NCBI RefSeq assembly: GCF_028640845.1
Contig: NC_080541.1
Location: 35,865,935 to 35,929,934 of the forward strand
Length of the DNA: 64,000 nucleotides
From: Ahaetulla prasina
Lineage: Eukaryota > Chordata > Lepidosauria > Squamata > Colubridae
Reading direction: 5' to 3'
Shown here one piece after another: positions 55,386 through 64,000 of this stretch (within the stretch, counting starts at the first letter, position 1; every line of letters begins with the position of its first letter). The notes beneath the pieces were generated by a model. That model was not told the DNA's origin, ran no database searches, and saw nothing but the letters and a program-made list of their open reading frames with translations. Both the position numbers and the translations under genes were made by a program.

Positions 55386-57098
55386 GTGCCTTTGCGGCCT
55401 CTGCCCCGGCGTAGGTCTCAACCAGCTCCCTGGTTTACCGGGGGGCTGAGGGAGATGAAACTCCGGAGAAGACACCTAGAGAGTTCCTGGAGGTCCAGTC
55501 GTTCGGAGACTGATCGGACACTAGTTAGGTCCTATACTAGGACCTACCTAGTGGCACTGAGGGAAGCGAGACGTTGCTACGTCTCCTCCCTCATTGCGTC
55601 GGCAGATAACCACCCGGGTGCCCTGTTTCGGGTGACCCGCTCTCTCCTTCAACAGGGGGAGCGGGATGACCCGTTGCAGGGACGTGCCGAGGAATTTAGT
55701 GGTTATCTATATGATAAAATCGTTCAGCTTCGGGACGGTCTAGACCAAAATTGGGTAGATCCGGGTGGGATGTCGGAGAGCTGTCTTGTTGAGACTGTTT
55801 GGGATGAGTTTGATCCTGTGGCTCCCGAGGACATGGACAGGTTGCTGGGTAGGTTGAACGCCACCACATGTTTACTGGACCCGTGTCCCTCCTGGTTGGT
55901 GCTGGCCACGCAGGAGGTGACACGAGGCTGGCTCCAGGGGATTACGAATGCTTCTTTGTTGGAGGGGGTCTTTCTGGCTGCCTTGAAAGAGGCGGTGGTG
56001 AGGCCTCTCCTCAAGAAGCCTTCCCTGGACCCAGCTGTTTTAGGTAATTATCGTCCGGTCTCCAACCTTCGCTTCGCGGCGAAGGTTGTAGAGAGTGTGG
56101 TGGCACGTCAACTACCCCAGTACCTGGAGGAAACCGTCTATCTAGACCCATTCCAGTCCGGCTTTCGGCCCGGATACAGCACTGAGACGGCTTTGGTCGC
56201 GTTGGTGGATGATCTCTGGAGGGCCAGGGATAGGGGTTATTCCTCTGCCTTGGTCCTATTAGACCTCTCAGCGGCTTTTGATACCATCGACCATGGTATC
56301 CTGCTGCACCGGTTGGAGGGATTGGGGGTGGGAGGCACCGTTTATCGGTGGTTCTCCTCCTATCTCTCCGATCGGTCGCAGACAGTGTTGACGGGGGGGC
56401 GGAGATCGGCTCCGAGGCGCCTCACTTGTGGGGTGCCTCAGGGGTCGATTCTCTCGCCCCTCTTGTTCAACATCTATATGAAGCCGCTGGGTGAGATCAT
56501 CAGTGGTTTCGGTGTGAGGTACCAGCTGTACGCTGACGACACTCAGCTGTACTTTTCCACACCGGACCACCCCAACGAAGCTATCGAAGTGCTGTCCCGG
56601 TGCCTGGAAGCCGTACGGGTCTGGATGGGGAGAAACAGGCTCAGGCTCAATCCCTCCAAGACAGAGTGGCTGTGGATGCTGGCATCCCGGTACAGTCAGC
56701 TGCAGCCGCGGCTGACTGTTGGGGGCGAGTCATTGGCCCCAATGGAGAGGGTGCGCAACTTGGGCATTCTCCTGGATGGACGGCTGTCTTTTGAAGACCA
56801 TTTGATGGCTGTCTCCAGGAGAGCTTTTTACCAGGTTCGCCTGGTCCGCCAGTTGCGCCCCTTTCTAGACCGGGATGCCCTATGCACGGTCACTCACGCT
56901 CTCGTGACATCTCGTCTGGATTACTGCAATGCTCTCTACATGGGGCTCCCCTTGAGGAGCACCCGAAGACTCCAGGTAGTTCAGAATGCGGCTGCGCGGG
57001 TGATAGAGGGAGCCCCTCGTGGCTCCCACGTAACACCTCTCCTGCGCAGACTGCACTGGCTACCTGTGGCCTTCCGGGTGCGCTTCAAGGTTTTGTAA
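55386..57098 (+). pseudogene. LINE-A copy 3 reverse transcriptase, best preserved in window
   Basis: 570 codons. Basic linker at residues about 20-50. Pre-RT region with [14 protein letters not shown] blocks are NYRPVSNLRF near 221, SGFRPGYSTETAL near 257, motif A AAFDTIDH near 296-303, motif B GVPQGSILSPLL from 349, motif C YADD at 382-385, then NPSKTEWL and GILLDGRLSFEDHL. The C-terminal block LHWLPVAFRVRFKVL is followed by a TAA created by a one-base deletion near 57098. All catalytic aspartates are present. The enzyme would lack its C-terminal 90-odd residues and endonuclease. L2/CR1 group; exact clade not resolved. Confidence 0.9.
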
Positions 57099-57379
57099 TT
57101 ATCTTCAAAGCGCTCCATGGCATAGGGCCGGGCTACTTACGGGACCGTCTGCTGCCACCGATTGCCTCTCACCGACCCATGCGCTCTCATAGAGAGGGAC
57201 TCCTCAGGGTGCCGTCGGCCAGGCAGTGCCGACTGGTGACACCCAGGGGAGGGGCCTTTTCTGTGGGGGCTCCCACCCTCTGGAACGAGCTTCCCCCAGG
57301 ACTTCGCCAACTTCCTGACCTTCGAACCTTCCGCCGCGAGCTTAAGACACATCTATTTATTTGCGCAGGACTGGACTAG
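57099..57379 (+). pseudogene. LINE-A copy 3 C-terminal remnant
   Basis: In the next frame the family sequence continues: ALHGIGPGYLRDRLLPP, SHREGLLRVPSARQCRL and FSVGAPTLWNELPPGLRQL, ending CAGLD. It is separated from the upstream RT only by the frameshift. Confidence 0.88.
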
Positions 57380-57607
57380 GATTTTTAAATTTTAAATTTT
57401 TAAATTTTATATTTGGTTTTAAATGGGGTTTTATTGTTTATATTTCTATTTTAAACATTTGGCCTATTGAATCAAAACATTTTAAATCAATGTTTTATTC
57501 TGTATATATTTATGTTTTTATCTGGCTGTAAACCGCCCTGAGTCCCTAGGGAGATAGGGCGGTATAAAAATATGAACAAATAAATAAATAAATTTTATTT
57601 TATTATT

Positions 57608-59475
57608 TTAATATTGCCTATCATCATTAAGGGCAACTCTGAGTGGCTAAATGTAAACATTCTATCTAGATAATTTGCTTGAGAAAGAAAATATTTAGCA
57701 CTATATGGCAATGTCCCTTCCACATGAAGTGAACTGTAAGAGCATGCAAAGTAAATTGATGTACAAAAATAGTTTGAAATATATGTTCATTCTGCAGCCC
57801 TAATCATTTTTTTTAAAAAAATAGGAAAACTATAGAAACTTGGGGGAAATTTCTTGGGAGAACCAGCCCACCTTTTCATGGTCCAGATTTAGCTTGCTTC
57901 TTTCTAACCCCAACCCAATTATACTGAAAATGATTATCATTTATTCTCCATATGGTATTTGTTTTCTCCTTAAATCCCGGACCATCCTGTGTTGATAATC
58001 CTAGAAATGTGACAAAATGTGTCCCAAATATTTCACCTAGTCATCTTCCTACCTGAGATTAATTCATATATCCTGTCATTTTTTTTCTTACTTCTTACAA
58101 ATGTTCATGATAGCATCAAATCCCATATGGGATTATAACATCACATCAAATTGAAGAGCCTCTCTTAATAAGAAAGTTGCTGTCACTTCCCGGAGATGTA
58201 TAGTTTGAGTTTGTTGAAACTGCTGTTTCTATGGCTACAGACAGTATGCATGTCTGAGTTTTCTGCAAGATTGAGACAAAAAGCAGTCTCAATTTCAAAG
58301 ATATTTTTTTATGTGTAAATTTTGAATTCTGAATTATGACACAGGTGGAATCCTAAAACGATACCTAGCTTAGCTTTAAGAACATTTATTTTAAAGCAGT
58401 GGTGTGCATTTACTGTCAGTTTCTGCCTGTTTCAGAGTATTAAATGAATCCCCCAGAAGAGATCCATTTTGCCCCATAAGATTCCTAAAGTCCCAAAGTG
58501 GAAAAGAGAGCCAATGTTTTGATCGAACCACTTTAAGGGCCACAGAAGCAATGTTTCTGAGCTGCATGTCACTATAGCTTTGCCCCTGTGATTAAAAGCA
58601 TTGCTTTCCAAGAAGGCTTACGTTTTAGTAAGCTCACACAAATGTCAACCAATCTGTTAGGCAAAATATTGTTGCTGTTTCTTCTTACATCTTTATATTT
58701 GGTTTATTGTATTTGGTTTTGCACTGAGTATAAATTCCTTCTTAATTCAGCAAACTATTAGTCTTGCTTACAAGCACATTTCTTATAGATGAAAATTTGT
58801 GGTGGGTGGTGGAAAGTTTTTCGAATTATATATTAAAGATGTAGCGGAAAAGGTTGTATTCCCTCCAACATTTAAAGTTCTATAAAAAAATTAAAAAGTT
58901 ATATTTTTTTAAAAAAAAACATCTTTTGATTTTTGTTTTTGTATCTTTCCAGTGCAGTTTTAAAAAGTGGAGTGATCAGAATGTGTTCTGGAAGTGATAC
59001 TAATAAGACACATAGAAAACATAGAAAAACAAACGCCATTTTGTTGCTTGCCTAGGTGACACACATATTAACAGACGCTGCTTTAAATCTCATTCTAGAA
59101 ATTGTATAACAGGATGCCATAAAAGAAACATGACCACTGGCGAGGGTTTGGTTCTCAACATGCTAATGTCAGTTTTATTTAAATAATATTACTTGAGGTT
59201 ATGCAAATATACAGCTGAATTTCCAGTGTGCTGAATATATTGAATTTCATGAGTAATTCTTTGTGATGAACAAGTTGTTCCCTCTTGTACTTAGCAATTA
59301 GGGAGAGAAATGTAACTGAATATAAATATGTAGCAGAGAGAAGTTCATTGTGAGCTAGTCAAAGGATTTTTTTTTCAAACCATTCAACTATGTTCCCACT
59401 GCTATAGACCATTTTTGGACCACTTCTGCTTATTACTGTTCTTTCCATCTTTCAGCCTCATTCCCAAGTTAGTAT
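57608..59475. other. AT-rich unique DNA, nothing recognised
   Basis: No elements or frames of note. Confidence 0.4.
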
Positions 59476-59525
59476 GAGTTATCATAATAGTATGATAGTA
59501 TACTATCATAATAGTATAATAACTC
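59476..59525. repeat. 50-bp near-perfect palindrome
   Basis: GAGTTATCATAATAGTATG at the left is mirrored by CATAATAGTATAATAACTC at the right around ATAGTATACTAT, with two mismatched pairs. AT-rich, able to extrude as a cruciform. No flanking duplication found. Confidence 0.85.
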
Positions 59526-59880
59526 AGGGATGGCCCTACTAAACTTCAAATATTAGCATACTAGCATTCTGAGAAGTAGCTTTGATTTGTGTTGTGATGG
59601 TAATATGATCCGCTTGAATGAAGAGTTTTGAGTTACCTTGCAGTCTTTTCTATTACTTGCTATATTAGAAGGCTGCAGAGGAGGCTTTAGAGCACCACAA
59701 AGTGAAGCAGTACAGCTACTTTGCTTTGGAAAACCCCAAACCTTTTGAGTGCTTCAGCTGATCTTTAATCAAACCAAAGTGTCCCTTGAAGTTCTTCACA
59801 ATGATATCCAGAATAAGGAAGTTAGAAAAAAACAAGGCTGGATGCTTTCCAGTCCTGTTGATATAAATATCAACAATTGC

Positions 59881-60888
59881 GCTGAGGAGTTTAACGGTTA
59901 TCTATACGATAAAATCGTTCAGCTTCGGGATGGTCTGGACCAAGATTGCGGTGACGCGGGTGAGACGCTCGAGGGTGGTCTTGGTGACACTGTTTGGGAT
60001 GAGTTTGACCCTGTGGCTCCCGAGGACATGGACAGGTTGTTGGGTAGGTTGAATGCCACCACGTGTTTACTGGACCCGTGCCCCTCCTGGCTGGTGCTGG
60101 CCACTCAGGAGGTGACACGAGGCTGGCTCCAGGCGATTACGACCGCTTCTTTGGTGGAGGGTGTCTTCCCGGCCCCCTTGAAAGAGGCGGTGGTGAGGCC
60201 CCTCCTTAAGAAGCCTTCCCTGGACCCGGCTGTTTTAGGTAATTATCGTCCGGTCTCCAACCTTCGCTTCGCGGCGAAGGTTGTAGAGAGTATGGTGGCA
60301 TATCAGTTTCCCTTGCACCTGGATGAAACTGTCTATCTAGACCCGTTCCAGTCCGGTTTCCGGCCCGGTTACAGCACGGAGACGGCTTTGGTCGCGTTGG
60401 TGGATGATCTCTGGAGGGCCAGGGATAGGGGTTGTTCCTCTGCCCTGGTCCTATTAGACCTCTCAGCGGCTTTCGATACCATCGACCATGGTATCCTGCT
60501 GCGCCGGTTGGAGGGATTGGGAGTGGGAGGCACCGTTTATCGGTGGTTCTCCTCCTATCTCTCCGACCGGTCGCAGTCGGTGCTGACAGGGGGGCAGAGG
60601 TCGGCCCCGAGGCGCCTCACTTGTGGGGTGCCGCAGGGGTCGATCCTCTCGCCCCTTCTGTTTAACATCTACATGAAGCCGCTGGGTGAGATCATCAGTG
60701 GTTTCGGTGTGAAGTACCAGCTGTATGCGGATGACACCCAGCTGTACTTTTCTACGCCGGACCACCCCAACGAAGCTATCGAAGTGCTGTCCCGGTGTCT
60801 GGAGGCCGTACGGGGAGAAACAGGCTCAAGCTCAATCCCTCCAAGACAGAGTGGCTGTGGATGCCGGCATCCCGGTACAGTCAGCTAA
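59881..60888 (+). pseudogene. LINE-A copy 4 reverse transcriptase, cut by a 10-base deletion
   Basis: The frame is open upstream into unrelated host sequence (an ATG at 59749 adds about 44 non-LINE residues). From 59881: [57 protein letters not shown] and YADDT (YADD at 60724-60735). After CLEAVRG a 10-base deletion relative to copy 3 removes the VWMG region and shifts the frame. The RT catalytic core is intact, but thumb and C-terminus are lost from this frame, and the endonuclease is missing. Confidence 0.9.
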
Positions 60889-60903
60889 ATCCGCGGCTGA
60901 CCA

Positions 60904-61203
60904 TTGGTGGCGAGTCATTGGCCCCGATGGAGAGGGTGCGTCCTCCTGGATGAACGGCTGTCTCTAGAAGATCATTTGACGGCCATCTCCAGGAGAGCGT
61001 TCTACCAGGTTCGCCTGGTACGCCAGTTGCGCCCCTTTCTGGACCGGGATGCCCTATGCACGGTCACTCACGCACTCGTGACGTCTCGCCTGGATTACTG
61101 CAATGCTCTCTACATGGGGCTCCCTTTGAAGGGCATCCGGAGGCTGCAGTTAGTCCAGAATGCGGCTGCGGGTGATAGATGGAGCCCTCGTGGCTCCGCA
61201 TAA
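60904..61203 (+). pseudogene. LINE-A copy 4 thumb segment
   Basis: RLSLEDHLTAISRRAFYQVR, LRPFLDRDALCTVTHALVTS, RLDYCNALYMGLP and VQNAA, then a shift in AAGDRWSPRGS. Downstream of another small deletion (the GILL part of GILLDERLS is missing). Confidence 0.87.
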
Positions 61204-61550
61204 CACCCATCCTGCGCAGACTGCACTGGCTACCTGTGGCCTTCCGGGTGCGCTTCAAGGTTTTGGTGACCACCTTTAAAGCGCTCCATGGCATTGGGCC
61301 GGGTTATTTACGGGACCGCCTACTGCTACCGAATATCTCTCACCGACCCGTGCGCTCCCATAGAGAGGGTCTCCTCAGGGTGCCGTCAGCGCGGCAATGT
61401 CGTCTGGCGACACCCAGGGGAAGGGCCTTCTCTGTGGGGGCTCCCACCCTCTGGAACGAACTACCCCCCGGACTTCGTCAGCTTTCGGACCTTCGGACCT
61501 TCCGCCGCGGGCTTAAAACATACTTATTTAATTGTGCAGGACTGAGCTAG
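61179..61550 (+). pseudogene. LINE-A copy 4 C-terminus, intact end
   Basis: RRLHWLPVAFRVRFKVLVTT, FKALHGIGPGYLRDRLL, SVGAPTLWNELPPGLRQL and FNCAGLS then stop. Matches the 40134 copy almost residue for residue. Confidence 0.88.
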
Positions 61551-61670
61551 ATTTTAAATTTATGGGTTTTAAATTGGGTTTTATTTTTATATTTTTAATT
61601 CTTAATTACCGGGCTTTTAGAATAAGATTTTTAATTGCTTTTATATTGTATTTATGTGTTTTTAAGTGCC

Positions 61671-61715
61671 TGTAAACCGCCCTGAGTCCTTCGGGAGATA
61701 GGGCGGTATATAAAT
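61671..61715 (+). promoter_or_regulatory. 3' hairpin of LINE-A, likely RT recognition signal
   Basis: CCGCCCTGAGTCC TTC GGGAGATAGGGCGG folds into a stem with a small loop (the CCGCCC / GGGCGG arms are fully complementary), followed by TATATAAAT and the A-rich tail. The same structure closes copies 2 and 3 and the nested SINEs. In stringent-type LINEs the RT recognises such a 3' stem-loop; that role here is inferred. Confidence 0.7.
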
Positions 61716-61952
61716 ATGATCAAATAAATAAATAAATAAATGTTTGAAAAGCACTTCTTCAAATGTTTGAAAAGTACTTCTGAATTATTGTATGTGTTGC
61801 AAAGATTAACATTTTCAAGCCCAACACAAAGATCAGGATGTGAATAGTTTTCAGATTTGAATGTCTCCAAACTGTCAAATCATCATGAAGGTTAAAAAAA
61901 AGATTTAAGTTAGAGTGGGGTAGGCATCTGAGGATAGAGGAGTTCTCTAGGG

Positions 61953-62081
61953 CAAGGGTGTAAAACTCACATCATCACATTGTCGTCACATGAGATATTG
62001 TGACTTTTTTCCCCTTCGCTAAAATGGGGGTGGCTAGCGCATGATGTGTCCATCCGGCGGGCCATGAGTTTAACACCCCTG
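61953..62081. mobile_element. hAT-like MITE, family B, perfect target duplication
   Basis: Starts CAAGGGTGTAAAACTC and ends GAGTTTAACACCCCTG, 129 bp. Target duplication CTCTAGGG at 61945-61952 and 62082-62089 is perfect. Confidence 0.93.
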
Positions 62082-62247
62082 CTCTAGGGGGAAAATATCA
62101 ACTACTTTTCAAAGCAGAATTCTTAGTGCTAGCAATAATTCTGCTACTAAAAAAGTCCTATTGAGGGCATTCCTTCATAAAACCAAAGACACTGGATTAT
62201 TTAGGAAGAACCTGTATATTGAAAGATGTTCTGACCTAGGCTTCCTA

Positions 62248-62871
62248 TGACAGTAAAAAGCACACAATTAGTCCCAAAAACCGTCTCTTTATTTCAATGG
62301 CTGTGAATTCTGTTCATTCACAGCCCGTAATAAGTCACAAATAGTTTGTAAAGAGTCTGACAGAAGTCTACCACAGTCCTTCTGGATAAAGGTGATAAGC
62401 ACCCACCTTTATCTCCCTTGACACACTGCCAAAGACCTAATTGGCAATTAGCTTTGTAAGGCCACATGGAGCACAGATCTAAAATGGAGCTTCAGAATTC
62501 AAACCAACCAGAACGTACAAAGTTGCTTCCTGCAAAGGCTGCAAAGGCTCATGTGCCTTTGCTCCTCCTTTATGTCTTATGTGAGGGGCCAATCATCTTC
62601 AAGCCCTACTCCTGAGTCATCCCTTTTGTCTTAAGTGTTCTTGTCTTCTAGCAGTTCTGTGGGAACCGGCTCCCCCTGTTTCAGTGCCTCGTTGATGTCC
62701 CACTCTGGAGGCTCCGGATGTAGCACATAACTCCCAGATAGCTTCTCTGCCTCCAATGCAGAGCCCTTGTCTGAGCCTTGCCCAGATTCCAGGACTGGCC
62801 CATGTCCCTCCACAACCTCCTCACTGTCCAACTTTGCTGCCAGCTCCGCAGGCTGCCTGCGGACCACAACA
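62248..62871 (-). mobile_element. Solo LTR, related to 36317-36901, minus strand
   Basis: Runs TGACAG...CCACAACA. Minus-strand text starts TGTTGTGGTCCGCAGGCAGC and has an AATAAAGAGACGG polyadenylation signal near its end. It shares blocks with the LTR at 36317 (GGGGCCAATCATC, CTCTGGAGGCTC, TCCGCAGGCTG) but differs in the 3' third. No target duplication seen and no internal region nearby. Edge positions are approximate. Confidence 0.65.
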
Positions 62872-62965
62872 AAAGAAAGATAAATCTACTAAATCACTTT
62901 CTTAGTAACAACATTGAAAATATCTCCCAAGTCTATTGTGCCAGTGCTTCCTGAATACATTTCCA

Positions 62966-63150
62966 TGGTCTTGTGGCCAGCATGACATCAGGAAGTACTA
63001 TTCATTCCTGCTGAAATGATACCTATTTATCTACTCACATTTGCATGCTTTTGAACTGTTAAGTTGGCAGGAGCTGGGGCAGGAGCTCACCCCATTGCAT
63101 GGCGCTTGGGTCTTAAACCTGGGCTGCTGGCTTTCCAGCAGTTTAGGAGT
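62966..63150 (-). mobile_element. Sauria-type SINE remnant, minus strand
   Basis: Plus-strand GTGGCCAGCATGAC, then CTTTTGAACTGTTAAGTTGGC, GGCAGGAGCTGGG and CTCACCCCATTGCATGGCGC match the family body and head, with degraded B-box text. The ends are eroded. Confidence 0.7.
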
Positions 63151-64000
63151 TCCAGTTGCCAACAAAGTCACAAAGTTATTAGAAATTGAGATTGACTCAA
63201 TGGATGGTTTACACTGAAGAAAAAAAATGTTGATTATGACTTTTTTCAGCCATTATATTTCTCTAACATCTTTAAAGAGGTTTAATTTTTTTTTTGCTCC
63301 CTTTTATTTTTACTCTGGTTTTTATCTTGGCATTTTTTTTCTCCATATTTATTCTGATTTGTTTCAGGATTTCATATATTTTTACAATAAATTACCTAGA
63401 AGTATTTTTCTAAACTTAATGTATATAGCGGGATGACTTACATAGGTTTTGCTTAGTACCCACTACTGAACCACTGAAGTGGATTGTTTCTCTGCTAGCA
63501 GGTAGCAGGAGCAGAAGGGAGAACCACAGAGCACAGATCACAGAGCAAATGTGAATGACTGAATCTTCTTAGTTGCATTAAGTTACCTTAAACATCATCT
63601 GTTTGTGGATAGACAGATGGTACTCAAGGTAACTTAATCTTACCTATAATCTTCTATGAATGAATAAATACGTAAACATCTTAACAATAAGTTTGTTTAA
63701 AAAAAGGTCACAAAGGGCAGAAACAACATCCTGGACTGCAGTGATGGTGAATGGAGGTGGGAATTGAGCTTGGACTTCTGTTCAGAGCTGTCAAGTTATA
63801 GAAAAACAATCTGTCTAAGTGAAACCCAGAGATGGTACCAAGTTGTGCGAAAGGGGTACCAGGAAAGGTCATTTTTGCCTCCAATCCCCAAAACATGGAT
63901 TCTGGTTTGATATATATGTCCATCCAAAGTTAGATCTGTCACTTTAATAACCTTTCGAAAGTGAAGAATGATTTTTATTCTACCTCCCTGCAAACATAAT
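63151..64000. other. Unique DNA, nothing recognised
   Basis: T-rich stretch at 63284-63345. No gene or element recognised. Confidence 0.4.

Larger units (their letters stand above)
54409..57591 (+). mobile_element. LINE-A copy 3, nearly complete coding region, 5' UTR missing
   Basis: Begins GGTCCTATTTGTACGGTAAG, inside the 5' region of the family, and ends with the CCGCCCTGAGTC / GATAGGGCGGTATAAAAAT hairpin and (AAAT)n. Endonuclease, linker, RT and C-terminus are all present but split into three frames by two one-base deletions (about 55365 and 57098). It is followed by TTTTATTTTATT. Confidence 0.92.
59881..61740 (+). mobile_element. LINE-A copy 4, 5'-truncated
   Basis: Starts at GCTGAGGAGTTTAACGG inside the pre-RT region and runs to the 3' hairpin (61671-61715) and (AAAT)n tail. 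5' truncation is the usual outcome of target-primed reverse transcription. No clear target duplication. Text is nearly identical to copy 2. Confidence 0.92.

Overview
This looks like a piece of a vertebrate nuclear genome, most likely a squamate reptile and probably a snake. The support is the repeat content: tRNA-headed SINEs of the Sauria type (tail related to GGGAACCTTTAC, read from the minus strand), a CR1/L3-type LINE whose 3' end runs into an (ATTCT)n microsatellite (a feature described for snake CR1-L3 LINEs), L2/CR1-group LINEs, a classical CR1 3' end, a reptile-type L1 fragment and many small hAT-like elements with 8-bp target duplications. I see no bacterial-style genes, no rRNA or free tRNA genes, no CRISPR array and no host gene I can name. 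One short exon-like reading frame is the only host-coding candidate. Family labels such as MITE family A-F, LINE-A and LINE-B are mine, not database names.

Layout. 1-4.0 kb: mostly unrecognised unique DNA. 4.0-11.2 kb: hAT-like MITEs, including a MITE that swallowed a SINE, inside a 1.5-1.7 kb tandem duplication. 11.2-15.6 kb: a striking tandem array built from two interchangeable units, a B-box-less SINE unit (about 321-333 bp) and a LINE-fragment unit (about 350 bp). 15.6-25.9 kb: a mosaic tandem duplication whose first copy contains a second, shortened version of the array. 26-32 kb: MITEs and CR1/L3 and LINE-B fragments in unique DNA. 32.7-34.8 kb: broken LINE-A copy 1, followed by a 495-bp tandem duplication and a solo LTR to 36.9 kb. 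37.8-39.7 kb: two SINEs. 39.9-44.5 kb: a minus-strand LINE-A that appears full length, with a GC-rich 5' region and a YY1-like motif at its extreme 5' end. 44.5-53 kb: mostly unique DNA. 53.1-53.7 kb: young truncated L1. 54.4-57.6 kb: LINE-A copy 3. 59.9-61.7 kb: LINE-A copy 4. 62-64 kb: a MITE, a second LTR and a SINE remnant.

How the parts interact. LINE-A and the short tRNA-derived SINE share the same 3' hairpin tail, so LINE-A or a close relative is the likely source of the machinery that copied that SINE. The B-box-less SINE in the array carries its own target duplication, and that duplication is the crossover point for one array unit. A 14-nt string shared by chance between SINE and LINE-B is the crossover point for the other. 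The same pattern, tandem expansion bounded by 9-14 nt of identity, recurs at least four times in the window. All LINE reading frames here are broken, so none of these copies looks autonomous.
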